64,000 nt of DNA. Source: Angiostrongylus vasorum. Lineage: Eukaryota; Nematoda; Chromadorea; Rhabditida; Metastrongylidae. Under the pieces are notes generated by a model. The model saw nothing but the letters and a program-made list of their open reading frames with translations, ran no database searches and was not told the origin of the DNA. The stretch covers positions 806,001 to 870,000 of the forward strand of contig JADANN010000431.1 in the NCBI GenBank assembly GCA_018806985.1. The letters are read 5' to 3'. Position numbers and translations under genes: made by a program. Within the stretch, counting starts at the first letter, position 1; every line of letters begins with the position of its first letter. This document shows, piece by piece, positions 10,601-24,115 of the stretch.

Positions 10601-12940
10601 AATAATGTGGTAACCAGAATACTAATGTACAGCGAATACATGATAGTTAAAGAGTAGCTACAATACATCGATAATACAGGACAATCACATAGAGTGGGAG
10701 TCAGTGAGAAGTTATGCTATCACCAGCCGACTGCACTTTCTGAAAACTGAATGGAAGCAGCTGTTACTGCTGTAGACGTGACCATTCCTAAAGAGTGTTT
10801 CCCCGTTGTGCAAGTGTTTGTATACAAAGCAATTGAAAATATTTCCAAACAGCTGCGAAGTGAGAACTTGAGCTAGCGCTGCTATGACGCATTCTACGAT
10901 GGTGAAAGGAATTTGACTTTGTGCAACTTATACAAGTAACGTAGAAAGCACAAGATAGTCTATAGAAATATCGAGTATTCTCCAGGAGGTAGAGCACGCT
11001 CTCTATAACGAATGTGAGAGAACGAATAGGGAGAAGAGGTGCGTGCGATTTGCATAATATATGAAGACAAGTAAATAAATTTTTTGACTTGTCAATCTTC
11101 ATAAAGTAAACGAAGGATTAAGCTTTGCTAGTCACCGTTATAAAAGGCAGTTACTGTGAAGGAAATGTTTTAATTTTTATTTGCTACGTCATTCCCGTTT
11201 ACGCGTGAACACTGATAGCACCGATAGAGTAAAAAAACTAGCCGAGAGAAAAGCAAAGCAAGGAAACGATTGATGTGGCGGATAACCTGTGAGCCGCCGG
11301 TTAGGGTAACCATGGGTTCGAAGCTCACCGAAGGTCCTGGGTTTTGCTGACATCTCAGCACTATCGTGGTCGTACACTTTATAAGAAATGTTTTCGAAAA
11401 ACAACATTTCAATAGCACAAACCGACCGGACGCAATATAAACTACGTATCAGTTAGTGACTTGCTAGAGAATTCCAGAAAAAATTGAAGAAACAGCAGTT
11501 GAGACAAGAACGATGTGTAAGTGGTGACGAAGTGAACAAAGGCTTTCACATAGTCTACTGTCCACCTGGTAGAAGAATTCATTACGATACTCGGTCCATG
11601 AAAAGAAACAAAGTCAAAGTGTAGTTTCATCCTAAGCCATCGATGGTTTATTGATCAGAAATCAGGAAAAAAAATCACTGATTTTAGATGCAGTCATTTT
11701 TTCTAGAGACATAGAAGTGCACACAATCTTTACTGCTGTGCAAATAGCAGTGAAGTGAATGCAGGAAAAAGCGTTCGAAAAAGAAAAACAAATAGAGAGC
11801 ACACTGCACACAAGGCATTTACCTCCGGCGACATGAACAACTGGCTGTTCGAATCCAATTTGTCAAACCGAGTATCTTTGCCAAATCTTACTTCCGTTCA
11901 CCAGTGCCGTTAACGTCGTATGTCTATCGATGGAGCCATTCAGTGAATACTAATGTACATGGTAAGTAAAGCATTTAACAAAGAAAAAATTCGTTGAGGG
12001 TTATCGTTGGGAAACAAAAATGCAGACCGACGAAAGTCGCTCCAAAGGGAAGGACTCGTATAGTTATGTTATCGATCTGTTAAGATAAAAAATGATAAAG
12101 CCGGTTGAAGACGAAAATTAACCTGATTTAGCGCGAAAATTTTACACATACTTAGTATTATGAGACAAGACATTATTGGAACAATGAAAAATTACACAGG
12201 AGAACAACAATAGAAGCTCAATTTTACAACCAGCTTTATCATAGGACATGTTCATTAGTTGATCTGCCTTATAACAAGAAATGCTTTGTTAATGTTATTG
12301 CAAAGCTAGAAAAAATATTTGTTAGAGAAGGAAAAATGTTTCCGAAACCTTTTTTCAGCAACCAGGGTTTTTGATAGACTGACTTAAACAAATAGTTGAG
12401 AAGTCAGCATATTAGTACGTGCATTCTACGTAGTTTGGGTGCTTGAGAAAAGAAAAGGGAAAGAAGCTTATTGTTGCTAGAGAAAGTAGTATTTACCCTG
12501 GTCATTTTTATTCTAGTATATTAATTTCCAGCACAAATTTCTATCCCTTTGGAGGGAAACACAACCGAATGTGTTGGAAGGACGCTCCGGGAATAGCAGA
12601 TCGGTACTGTGTAGTCTGCTGTTGGGAATACTCGGTCCGAGTGGCAATGAGGTTCGTGGCGCCAACTCGAGGTGGCGCCTCTATGGGGGCAGCAACGTTG
12701 CTATCTTCACGACGATGAGCTGATAGCGCTAGTCAAGTGCCTCGACGGCCAGCCACGTATTCTGTCGGCCCCTGATACACGCATTCCGTACACCACACAG
12801 CTCATCATCGATGACTGGTTCTCGTTCGATTTGAAACTGCTTCTATGGGAGACACCGAATATTCGCCAGGGCTTCGACATCTGTTCCCAACAAATGGGCG
12901 GGACAATTGGGGCGATACTCGGCAGTTCACATGTCTGCAG
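10600..12940. other. Upstream region of the gremlin-like gene
   Basis: Mostly AT-rich, with one SINE family 1 copy. From about 12560 GC content rises and a GGCGCC-containing hairpin (GTGGCGCCAACTCGAGGTGG at 12657-12676) appears; this may be promoter or 5' UTR. Confidence 0.4.
11265..11395 (+). repeat. SINE family 1, diverged
   Basis: Recognised by CATGGGTTCGAAGCTC, GGTCCTGGGTTTTGCTG and ATCTCAGCACTATCGTGG. Confidence 0.5.
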
Positions 12941-12946
12941 CGAATA

Positions 12947-15786
12947 ATGTACTTGCCTTTGACCGGTGGTGTTCTCCGGAAACTGAAGTGCTTCTCGATG
13001 ATTCTAGTCGTGTGCACGATGTCAGTGGTCCGTTGTCGGCCTATCAGTAGTGATTCGAGCTCTGACACCGAACCATTGTCGGTCGCCGATGGTTACATCC
13101 ACTTCTCGGTTGCAAATGACTCGCGATTCCGTGAGATATCAAGGAACGCGTTCGAATCGCTGATCATCACTAATCCAAAGCAGGACTTCTCTTCTTCACA
13201 CGAGATCATATTCCGACCAAATGGTGGTAACAATGACGAGAAACAGGAGAAGAAAAATCGCAATCCAGGTACGATTGTGTTACATGGCGATTAGATGAAT
13301 TCTACTTTTTTTCCGAAAGTTTTAGTGTTTTTATGTCGAGCTCCAAATTTTTTTAGGGATAAATCACACCACATTAAACCGAAATCGATCTATCTTTATG
13401 GTTTTATTTTCTTCGGATATTGATTGAGATTAATCGTGACATCCCAGCTTTGGACGTCCATCACTTTTCTTGTGACAACAGTTGCTTTTCTTTAACAACA
13501 GATCGTCCTCCTGCGAACAGTTTCGTGACAATGTATAAGTTTTTATTTAATGCCTACTTTTTATTTACTGCAAAGCAAGAGCCTCAGTGATGCGGTGGGC
13601 GATATGTCGGCCCCCCCGGAAAGAGAAATCGCTGCTTCGAGTCTGGCCTGGGTTCTGAGTTCTACAAATATCTCAGCATCATTGTAGTTTTGTAACAGTT
13701 GGGAAGGCCATGCTTAATAATGTTTTCTGGATTTTTGTGCTTCTACACTAATATTACATTTCCTTCTGCCTATTTGTTTGTTACCAATATTTCCTTTATT
13801 TAAATGACCACGTCCACGTGTACGTCCCTTAATGACTTATCACCTCAGCGTGATTGAGCTCAGGTGTTTCTAATCGTTGAACTGCAATGCATAGGGGTGG
13901 GCTTACCCTCTATACGGTAGCTCAAGTTTCGAAGGATTTCAATAATTTTGCATCACAACTCAGTTAAGCGTAAAAGTCATATCATCTCTCAAAATGAAGC
14001 ACACATGAGGATGCTCATGCTAAAAGTGTGAGAAATCTCGTACTTTCTTGCCGATAGATTACACGTTGTAGCTATGACCTGCCGTAATAATAAAATAAGA
14101 AAAATGGAGAGGAGTCAAGCAAATAAATCAAATAGAGCAAAGCTAGATAACTTCAAGAAAGATTCCCGTTGACCAACGTCTCGGTAGTGCTTTCCAATAA
14201 ACTCTTCGATAAATTTCAAAAGACCATTAATCATATGATATCAGATCATCCCTCAAAAATAGAAAGAACCACCTTACGGGTTGCTTAGAAAAAGTTCAAA
14301 GTGTAAGGAACCCTTAACTAATCAATAATAAACAGCCAATAATGAATCAAGAGTTAGCCACTTTAAGAAAGGGAAAGCCAGCGTAGTGACCATAAGGAAG
14401 CTTAGAACTCAGTACACTGATATTGACGCTGTTTTTTTTTAAAGAAACACCTACTTCGGTTTGCTCGAAACATCAACAGAAAGTTTTAAGATAACATAGT
14501 TCTCTGTGGGTGGAAATGGACTTCATTCGAAAAGCAGGGATTTCCTTAGGATACTCTGTTATAGGAGGTATAAGTGTTTGCCTGCACCAACGCTAACCTT
14601 CTCTTAACATGAAGCGATAAGATGAGCTCGTTGTGGTATTGCACTAACATTTGTGGTTGATATCAGGCGTTAGATAGAACACGCTTTAATATTGGTTACT
14701 GTGCTCCGTTTATTCCATTTAATTGAGCCACTGTCAACCTTCGTACAAACCCGCTGGTCAATTCATCATTTCCCTAGACGTAGAAACTCTCCCTTTTCTG
14801 AGAATTTTGATGCGTCAATATACGATATTCATTTATTTAATGGCTTAGTTTTTCCGAACTACTTTTCTTTACAGGGCGACGAAAACCGTTATTTGATGGT
14901 CGAAACCATGCGCTGATCACCCTCAACGATCCACACATGCGCCCAGTACAAAGGTGTGAAGGGGCGAAATTCAAACAGCGGGTGAAAGCTCCAGGTTGTC
15001 TGACCAAAGTCATTGTAAATAGGTACGTATAGCCATTTCTGTAGCTATCGATCTATTGTAAGACCTTTGCATGTTCAAATCAGTTGGGTTGTGAAGCATG
15101 GAACTATCTATTGTCAAATTTCTTGAAGTAAGTTATGTTCGTAGTTTCCTTTTTACCGCCCATTCCTAGTTGATTATCAAACTGCCACTTTTCTTGCACT
15201 ACTTCTTAGTCATATCGACGTGGCTCTAAAATTGGCTCCTTCAAGATAAGCAAGCGTCGGGGATTCCTTTCTTACTGTTTACTTTCAACCAACACTGAGT
15301 TCATTTGTTACAAAATATTAGCAAAACCGTTAATCATGTGGGCCATCTTCGCTGCCAGTGGCAACGCCGGAACTCACCGGCTTCATATTCGCTCTCCATT
15401 CTCACCTCTGTCACCCATTTCTCGACCTGTCAATTAATGTACATTTTAATTGATAGAACTGATAATGTTGGCTAGAGATGGTGCGAGATGTTGACATCTT
15501 TGCGATTAGAAGTTCATTTTCTTGATGTGTACAACAATAGATGGAAAATTAAATTCGCAGGTTCTGCCACGGTACTTGCTCGTCCTACTTCATACCGCGG
15601 ATGAGCAGCAAAAAGCTCAAAGCAGTGTTCAAGTCCTGCGCAGCTTGTGCACCGAAGGAATACGACCGTTTCGATGTCACTTTGGACTGTCCAGGACAAA
15701 ATCCGCCACAGGTCACGAAGTCTATCATTAAGATCAAGAAGTGCGAATGTATAGAACTGGATCTTTCAACGCGTCTTCACTTATGA
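12947..15786 (+). CDS. Gremlin/DAN-family secreted BMP antagonist (cystine knot)
   Basis: Exons 12947-13268, 14875-15022 and 15561-15786 join in phase (322+148+226 nt) to 231 aa. Donors are CAG|GTACG and AG|GTACGT; acceptors are TTTACAG and TTCGCAG. The N-terminus has a basic stretch (RKLK) then a hydrophobic run (MILVVCTMSVV), a probable signal peptide; an internal ATG at 12998 is an alternative start. Residues 135-220 form a CTCK/DAN domain with nine cysteines at 135, 149, 159, 163, 183, 186, 200, 218 and 220, matching the gremlin spacing C-x13-C-x9-C-x3-C, SCxxC and a final CxC. The NRFCxGxCxSxxIPR stretch is very gremlin-like. Family members bind BMP/TGF-beta ligands outside the cell and block receptor binding. 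Residues 33-130 are a polar, unrecognised propeptide-like region. A CTG-rich tract follows the stop. The domain call is strong; the exact 5' end is not. Confidence 0.88.
13590..13740 (+). repeat. SINE family 1 in gremlin intron 1
   Basis: Contains CCCCGGAAAGAGAAATCGCT, GCTTCGAGTCTGGCCTGGG and AAATATCTCAGCATCATTG. Confidence 0.65.
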
Positions 15787-15975
15787 TGATGGATTTGAAG
15801 TCGGCCAAGTTGGTCGTCGGATACTCGCTGGGAGCAAGTCGTCGTCAGCCTGTTTCAGCGTCTGCCAGTCGGCCTGTTCGGTCCTTACACGAACATTTAT
15901 GCAGTGAAGAACCTTTCGACATGCCAACGACCGGATATTCAGTAGTAACCGCTTAGCTCGTCGTTCGTAGCTCCC

Positions 15976-16046
15976 TGCTGTTGTTGCTGCTGCTGCTGCT
16001 GCTGATGTTGCTGATGCTGAAGCTGCTGTTGCTGACAGCAGCAGTA
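15976..16046 (+). repeat. CTG/TTG-rich tract downstream of the gremlin-like gene
   Basis: Imperfect CTG triplets in the likely 3' UTR or flank, about 190 nt past the stop codon; open frames here are only serine, leucine or alanine runs. Confidence 0.7.
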
Positions 16047-17384
16047 CTGCGACCACTGAACGTCGCGCCGTCGATTATTTTTGGATTGCTCGTTCTCTTA
16101 CGACACTCCTCATCTGTTTCTTGCTCATTCTCGCTTCTCTCCTCGACTACACCGGTATTGTAAATATAATCTATTTGCGAAAAAAACCTGACAATTGTCG
16201 GAAATGATCTATAAAAGGACAAAAATCTTGTAAAAAGGAACTCTTCGAGAAAATATCGCACTTTAAGTGTTTGTTCCAGGTTTTTTAGAACATTCAAAAT
16301 GGCTATAATTTTACGTTGGTGGTGCTACCGTGGTACTTCTTGTTGAATATTGTTGTTTTTATACATTAATTTATACGAGATTATAAAAAGTACAAAGTGT
16401 AATAGATGTTTTGATGATAACTCTATTGATCTGGGAATGAACTATCAGTGTATTTTATTAGAGAACGACCAAGAGCCATTTTTAAGATGTGAGGTACTTA
16501 AAGAAATAAGGTGGTCAGCATTTTTGCCATGTTCGGCCGGATCAGCCAAATGAACAGACGCAGTTAATCCCGTTTCCTTCTTTCTTTTTTCTTCTCCTTC
16601 CTTCTTTCTCTCAAGCAGTATTTATTGGGGTACGGCCAACTCCTCTTTGTACGAGCCGATTTCCTGTCTTCTCTTATCGGTCACTAATCAATATGTACTC
16701 ATGCCATTACATCGCAGACAGGAAATAACCAACTAAAAAAATGCTTTGTTAAATTTGTCAAACGAACTACTATCATATCAGGAGACTGAACACTGAACTG
16801 ATTTGTTTATCTATTTATGAATTTGTCGATTTAATGCCTTCAAGGCTATGCATTTATTATAGAGTATTGGTTAATTTGGAATCCTAGCGAACCGTGGAAA
16901 AACTTTGGCGCCTCATAAATCGGCGTGAATTGGTCGCGATGTGGTCGTTAAAAGCTGACGGCCACCGGGAAGTTGACTATCAACACTGACGGGCAGTCAA
17001 TTGCTCTTTGATGTTCTAGTTTACCTTATCTACCTATCTATTATAGGTAATAATAAACAAATAGAAGTAATAATAACAGCTGTAAAATAAACAAAACGAC
17101 ATCGTTTATGTCATTTTGGCCTTTCTTGGTGTTGCTGCTAATAGCAAAACACCGTCTTTGCTATGTTTGAGATCATTTCTTTAAAAAAAATATTCCCAGA
17201 ACATAAATCGAGTGAATTAACTACGAAGTAAATTTTTCCCTGCTTCGTACCAATTCGAAGACAGGACACATAACAATTTTGTGTTTACTGAGAGGAGGTC
17301 TGCGAGATACTGTAGAATTTGGTGTGCTGGGGTATTCCATTAATTCATTTCACTCCTTTAATAGGTCAGTAATACGGCTGAGAG

Positions 17385-17540
17385 AAAGCCGAAACTCGCA
17401 TGATGTGATGGTGAACGCGTCAGCAGCCGGAGAGCGTAATAGCGGGTTCATTCCCCCACCGCGATACCAGCGGTCTTGACTTTTGCAAATATCAGAGCAT
17501 CATTGTGGTTATATTCCTTTGATATTTTACTAACTTTCCA
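17385..17540 (+). repeat. SINE family 1
   Basis: Contains GTGATGGTGAACGCGTCAGC, AGCGGGTTCATTCCCCCACC and TTGCAAATATCAGAGCATCA. Confidence 0.6.
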
Positions 17541-18413
17541 ATCAAAGCTTTTATTTTTGAATGAAGTCTATTCACACTTCTGCCTGTCGCCATTTTACCA
17601 AGTGCTCCAAGCATATTTTATATTCGAAGTCTTCAAATAACACACGAATAGTAAAATTCTCAGCTTATGTGTTATCTGATTTTCAACAGATTGGATTTTT
17701 TCCTACCGCTTTTCGTTTGATGATGGTGGCAGTGTTTGGGGAAAAAACACAATGAGAACCCATTACAGAAATGATTACGACAACATCTTCGCCACCTTCT
17801 CCATGTTTTCGCAGTTATTTTTCAAGATATCACCTACTTTAACTCTGCTCACTCGAAGTCCAACAGGAGCCCTGTCTTACTGAGATCTCAATGTGCTATA
17901 AAAGGGTGAAAAGAAACGAGATGTTGCTTACTAATGTTGAATCACTACATGAGCATCTTAGTGGTCTGAATACGATTGGCTGTAATCAAAAAACCACCGA
18001 TCAATATATTGATTTTCCTGCGACTCAACGACAGCAATTTGAATCCAAAGATTTCCTTATGGATGATGACATCAAAAGAAAGATCCAGAAGAATTAGAAA
18101 GAATTAGACTGCCTCCAAAATACTCCCCATTTGGCTGTCGGCTTTCTCGTTCAGTAAGATCTCCCATTAATCTCGAAAGCTGTGCTAAGATTTCCCGCTT
18201 CAGCGCCAATTCCTCCTTAGTGAGCAGATGATTCTAGATTGAAGTGTCAAGCTACAGAGAGCTGTCCCTCTTTATAGCATTTCGACACCGAAGCACCCAC
18301 ATTCACAAATGGTAAATAATCCAAAAGACCGACTTTTTGATAAACCTCGGCATAAATAGTTGATATATTTATTTATATGATCTTATAAACTGATCTTCTT
18401 TGGCTGATGGGGG

Positions 18414-18617
18414 AAGGTTGGTATAGGTCTTCGTTGTCGTTGTCGTTGTTGTAGTTGTTGCTGTTGTTCTTGTTGGTCGATGGCTGACATTTCGGCGATT
18501 TCGCCTACCTCAAACCCGTGATGTTACCAGTGGCAGTCCCACTCGTAACAAGAGCAACGAGAACAACAGCAACAACAACAACAACGACAACGACCACGAA
18601 CACCTATACCAACCTCG
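18414..18617. repeat. GTT/AAC-rich foldback
   Basis: The left arm (GGTTGGTATAGGT, then a GTTGTCGTTGTTGTAGTTGT run) is the inverse of the right arm (ACAACAGCAACAACAACAAC run, then ACCTATACCAACC). The loop at 18482-18515 carries a degraded hammerhead-like core on the minus strand. Confidence 0.75.
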
Positions 18618-19429
18618 CATCAGCTAAAAAAGGTAAATAAATCGTAGCAAAAAAACATTCGTATTCTTTTCACCTTTGAACTTGGCAGCTTCATAGGTAC
18701 GAGACTGTCAAGTCATATTTGATTATTAGTTTTCTGAAATCAATTCCAAACGATTATATTAGGAAGAAGTCAAACACTAAGTCAGTTTTTTCGTTAATAA
18801 ATAATAAAAGCTTACAGGTGAAAAGAAAAAATACAGGGAAAAAATACAAGAAAATGGTATTAATACTGAAAGGTACATATAGCACAGTGGCTAGAGGCAT
18901 TCTACAATATACAACTAGTGTTTCGTTCATTCAGCGCCTTGGAGCAACCAAGCTCTTATCCCTTTGGGCTCTGTAGAATGATGTAAAGACACTGACTTGA
19001 TGGATCGATAGCAATACTATAGCATTCTATAGGCCAAATATGCATTAAATCTGCTGTGCAATGTTAGAGTGGAATAACATAGCATACCGTTAAGGAGTTG
19101 GTTGACGCCGAACACCTTGCGCTTCACACTTAAATGTAAGGGAGGTGCAGGAAAGAAATTCAGTTGCTGTAGAAGGTAGCAAAGGAAGTTGAACAGCAAA
19201 AAAGGGTTTCGTGTACTCCTCTGTGTTGTCGGTTTTGTCAAACTAGGACGCTTGCATGGTGAGAAATCCTATATCGAAATTTGTTTTGAGCGCAAAGGAA
19301 TTCATCGTTGCAAATGTAGGTTCTGATCCTGTTGCTTAAACGTTGTGACCAGTTGCGTCATGGACTCGATCCTGTTAAACACTTTAGAGACTGGACGCAT
19401 ATGTAACTTAAAAAGTTTCTTGTGGGATC

Positions 19430-19560
19430 TAATGACGTACCAAATCGCTGCTGCTATCCTCCCAGACAGGTCTGGCACTCTTCTGCTCACGCCGGAATGA
19501 TGGAAGGTTTGCGGAGCACGGGAAACAGGATCAAATCAACGACCAGATCTATATTTTAGG
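19430..19560 (-). repeat. SINE family 2, partial
   Basis: Retains the CCAGACCTGTCTGGGAGGAT body and CCATCATTCCGGCG block only. Confidence 0.55.
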
Positions 19561-19812
19561 GCACCTCTGGCCATCGAGATTCTATGAATCAATGCGATAA
19601 AAACAAAGAAACAAAGGGAACTGAAAAAATAAATGGCAAAATGGGAGTGCCTAAACACTAGTGTCAAGTAAAATACCCCTTTAATTAAGCTTTTATATTA
19701 ACAAAGAAGTGGCATACATAAGCAACATAAGCAATGTTTAGCATTTCTATAAATCTGCCACAGACATCACATGAAATCAAAGTGGATTTGCAAGAAGTTT
19801 CTGAATAATAAG

Positions 19813-20401
19813 TTATGTAATGATGGCCACAGAACTGTTATGACAACAAAGAAACACGATACAGTATATCATGCAGCAGAACGTAATACCGATAATCACA
19901 TAGCTGGCGGTGATCAACAAGAACGTAAAGCAGTACAGCAACTGATCGCAGTAGTTCTCCTTATTCGACTGATATACGACTTTATCGTATACGCTGTACG
20001 TCCAGTAGGAACCAATGATCAACCTGAAGTTCTACATTACGCTAAACTCCTAGTAAAAGACTACTGGTAACACATAGAGTTCATTTCTCTTCAGAAGCTG
20101 CTTCGAAGAGAACTTTTAGCATTAAGAAAAATTACAGCGAGAACACTTCGATGCGAAAGCTATCGGAATCTCAGGGCCACTTCGAACCCGACATTACCCT
20201 TACCGGCGCTCACGTGCTTCCCATAACACCAACAAAGACGGCTCTCACTTTGCCTTTCTCTCAGTTAGTTTTTTACTCTAACTGTACTATCAACAATCGA
20301 TGCATGCTAAGAAGTTTAATCTCCAGCAAAGTCATCCTAGGAAGGAAGCAGTACGACATTTCCATTCTAAATGCCAACGAACAAATTCTACTGGATTCAC
20401 A

Positions 20402-20454
<53 letters not shown>

Positions 20455-23400
20455 GGATAAAGCTCTCGGCGTTGATCAATCCCAGAGGGGTGCGCCATGC
20501 ATTCGACTTTAATAAGCATCGTTGGAGGTGATTGAATGCACATCTGGCCGTTACAATGAGTCGCGGTGGCCTACCGATGTTTCGAGCCAGTGCTGCTATC
20601 CTCCTTGACAAGTCTGGTACCAATTTGCCGACCCCGGCGGGATGGAAGGCTTGGTTGGCCATGGGCGCGGGGATCGATTCCACTTGTGTGTCGCAGTGGC
20701 GCCTCCAACCATTATGCCACACGCGCCTTATATATACATACATATATACATATATATGTGTATATATATGGAGTGGAAAGCAAACGACAATGTCCATTCT
20801 TTACCATAAAACAAAAAGAGATAAATTAATAACTTCTGAATAGAAAATTCATTATTATAGTACGTCCATTGAGATCAACACTATGGAGTGCCGTAATCTA
20901 TACAAAGGAGTTAAGGATAGGATGAAGTACCTATCCATTTAGGTCCAAATTTTTTATCTCGCATTCACTAAGACGAATCCACAACCCGATCCCCTATTTA
21001 CTTCTAACCAGACTACACGCCTTAACATCCAGAAACATTTTATCGCGGAGAGCAAGCACTAAACTATTGGGGGAGTTGTTAAACGAAAAGTAGTTCAGAT
21101 ATTTCGTCCCGCCCCTACTACACCATTCATTCGAAGACATCTACAACATTCACCTATGTTTGTAGACCATGAACGAATCGGAAATGAACAGCTAAAATTT
21201 CAGATGTTCACCAGCGCCCTCAATGACGATCAGTCTACAATTTAAATTTTTCAATTCCACTTTTTTCTCTTTTAATGCGATATACGTGTAGGTGTCAAGC
21301 GATATAGAATTGAGTGAAAATAAAAAAGGCGAAAGACAGGATTAGGAGTTTTACGAATGTGTGCAGAATTCACTTAATGTACCACCGACCACATGATCCA
21401 AAGAGCTGTGAAGAGGCCCAGAATACAATCTCTTATAGCGATCACTCGACGTTTCTTATCTTCCTGAATGATAAATGTGGTTCTCATAACACTAACACTT
21501 TTATATTTCCATTTATTTGTTAAATGGGCCTGAAGATGTGCTAAATCGAGTGATGCAAAGAAGAGACGTGACTTTCAAAAAAAAAGCGAATATAACACGG
21601 TAGAAGTAAAAGCTCGGAAATTCTATTCAAAGTTATTTCCCTTCTTAAGACACACTGGCCGCAGTGGTTAAAGGCACCCTGGTCCAACCTCGAAGCCTCC
21701 TATCGTTGCGAGTTCGGCAAATGTGTGTTAAATTTGTTTGAAACGATTAAGTACTGAGATGATACATTACTAACCCCCCCCCCAAAAGACATTTTGTAGC
21801 CTATGAATTCAATCACTTTTACGATGCGGTATGGAGTGGAATAAACCAAATGCTCTATCCTTTTATCAACTGTGTTTACCAACGCAATGGAAGCCAATAT
21901 AACTAGTAGGTCTAAAATTATCGCTGTATTTGTAGTGCTTAATATTCTAGACGTACTGTAGAGAGCGAAATAATTGAAACAACTTACATATATGGAACAC
22001 ACGATCGCCCCAGTATTCCTCAAAATGCCCATTAAACCAGAAACGATTAACCAGACGGGAATTAACGGAGCAACGGGACACGACGTCACTTTAGCCGTAG
22101 CGATAACGACTTCAAGAATGCTGAGAACGAGCAGTAATATGAACATCAGCACGGCCAGCACTGTAAAGTAACATAATTTATACCACCAACATTATGGCGA
22201 TAACGAAGTGAGGTCGTCTGAATGTTGAAGATTCACAAGAAAACAACTCGAGTTTCCAAGGCTAGTGGCATGGCTTCCAGGGCTGGCTTCTTTTATGGCA
22301 AACATCTTACAGGGTCCACTTCAGCAAAAAAAATCGGTCAATCGGTCACGTTTTTCACCCACAATTTCGTCAAAAGTTATTGCTGAATACGGTAATGGCC
22401 AGTCTTAGCTAGAAAGCACTCATATCGCGTCAAAAAAGTTCTGCGTAGGATTCAGAGGACTATCATCAAGCCGAAGAAGAAGGACGGTTGTCGTTGTTCC
22501 ATAAACCGCATCCATGTTAAAGTGGAAAAAGTGTGGAAATCGAATTTGGTTTATACAAAATATGATATACATGGAAATAGATCGATTAAAATGCCCCCCC
22601 ACCTATGGATAGCATATGAGGAGGATGTGAAACAATAGGGAAAATGAACAGCACTATGTGTTTGGGAGCCTTTTTATCGTGATCCCAGTGTGAAAAATCA
22701 AAGCTCGTCCTACTTCCTCTATTCCTTGCTGTCAAAATCCCATTTTCTCATTTTCTTCGCCTTTTCATTTTTTTCCGCTTATTTCCAAGGACATTTAGCC
22801 CTCCTCCACTCCCGCAGCCGTATTACGGAGCTGATGCAACGGACTATGCGCAATTTTTTCATCGGCTGCGGACTGGCTTTTTTTCAATCTTTCCTCAATA
22901 GATAGGCGACTTGAGTCATTTTGAACATGAAAGGGTTGTAGAAGAGAACTTGAGTTATCGTTCTATGAGTATGAGTGATATGCGTACTACTATTCACTAT
23001 GTGTTACGATGGTCCATGATGCAAATGGAATGGTGTCGGCATTTGGATGTGTTTACAGCTTATATTATATTTCAGTGTTTTTTTATATCCGCAAATTCCA
23101 TACAATAACCATGGTGATCAAAATGAAATCGCAGTTAATTGTTAATTAGATTCCCGATCAATAAACTTTTTTCGAAAAAAAAAGTTCTTCATAAATCACC
23201 AAATTTAGAGATTGGCTTTGCTGGTCTCATCGTCCTATTTTGATCTGTTTTCGATTAACTACCGAATATGCATACATACTGTGGTAGAAAATTTGTGGAA
23301 TTCGTCAAACTGAAAATGGACACTGTGGGGGTCCTTACGGTCCTTTCGCTCAGATCGCTATGAACGCTAGTGTCCAAATGGGGCGGAATGCGTTAACCAT

Positions 23401-24115
23401 ACATCCATTCGACTACGAAATTACGATTTCCCTTAGAATCACTAGTGATTCTACTTTCCATGATTTCCGAAGTGGAAACGAGGAGTCCACAGAAATCCCG
23501 AAAATCCTAACTTCTGCAGGGAGTTTTCTCTAAGTAGCGAAACGCCACATTTATAATCCTCGACACTTACTGATGACGTAACCACACAAACCTTCCACAA
23601 AATCATGGCATCATTGGGACTTACCGATTCGAATTGTTGCGTGCAAATCTTCGCGCTCGAGTTCAGAACGCTCTCGGGCTGAGTCGATTAGACGAAGTGA
23701 CGCTAATATGCTGCTTAGTACTTGCATCGGTGGGCGATCTGAACATTTTGTAAATCTGCTTTTAAGATGAAAGCGATCATATGCATCGATCTCAAAACAT
23801 ATCTTCCGACTATTTAATTCGCTAAAAGAAGTGTATTCCAATTTAAAGCATCATTTCCAGAACATTCTACTGCATAATCAGCAATTTCTTGCCAAAACTC
23901 CGATTTACCATATCTCTACACTATCAAGTGTCTATGCATGTTTCCTCCACGAACTGATACTTTGCTGAGAATATTCTTAACGCATGGAGCTTTTTAGTGC
24001 ACAGTTTTTTTCCTAGTTTTCTTTCTAGTGCAGAATTTTACAGCCTCGAGGAGCTGAAGTAGTTAATAAAGCGAAATCACTTACCTTCTTTAAAATCTTC
24101 ATCTTCGCTGGACAT
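19813..24115 (-). CDS. Four-TM membrane protein, TMEM272-like
   Basis: Exons in transcript order are 24115-24085, 23738-23625, 22160-21880 and 20031-19813; phases agree and give 214 aa. The ATG lies just after TTTTTGAAG and starts an acidic N-terminus (MSSEDEDF). The cytosolic part is about residues 1-48. TM1 is about 50-70. It is followed by CPVAPLIPVWLIVSG (76-90), the hallmark of this family, leading into TM2; TM3 is about 125-142. After GSYWTYSVYD comes NYCDQLLY (168-175) and TM4 with a cysteine-rich end. The family has no settled function. The exon 3/4 junction (TTG|GTAAAC to GTAG|AAC) is the least certain; a second acceptor CTTCAG lies a few bases downstream. The last intron holds an (AT)n tract and a SINE. 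A good exon at 24640-24750 (ending TCGGAG|GTAAGA, IREIEVEVLLKRTEDLQ) could be an upstream exon or another gene. Confidence 0.68.
20404..20451. repeat. (AT)n microsatellite
   Basis: About 24 perfect AT units in an intron of the TMEM272-like gene. Confidence 0.95.
20455..20730 (-). repeat. tRNA-derived SINE (family 2), near full length
   Basis: The copy runs from GGCGCGTGTGGCATAATGG through GGAATCGATCCCCGCGCCC, the GACTTGTC block and GGTAGGCCACCGCGACTC to ATTGATCAACGCCGAGAGC. It lies in an intron of the TMEM272-like gene. Confidence 0.8.

Noticed and set aside
12672..12947. Open frame upstream of the gremlin-like start
   Set aside because: It stops just before the chosen start, is in another frame, and has no signal peptide; more likely GC-rich 5' flank.
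15781..16297. Alanine- and serine-rich frames after the gremlin-like gene
   Set aside because: They come from the CTG-rich tract and have no splice or start context.
21655..21725. tRNA-like sequence (GGCCGCAGTGGTTAAAGGCA)
   Set aside because: A and B box-like words are present, but no cloverleaf can be drawn; probably a SINE remnant.
21977..22008. Possible 32-nt intron in the third exon of the TMEM272-like gene
   Set aside because: GT and AG signals are present, but splicing would run into a TAG at once, whereas read-through is open.
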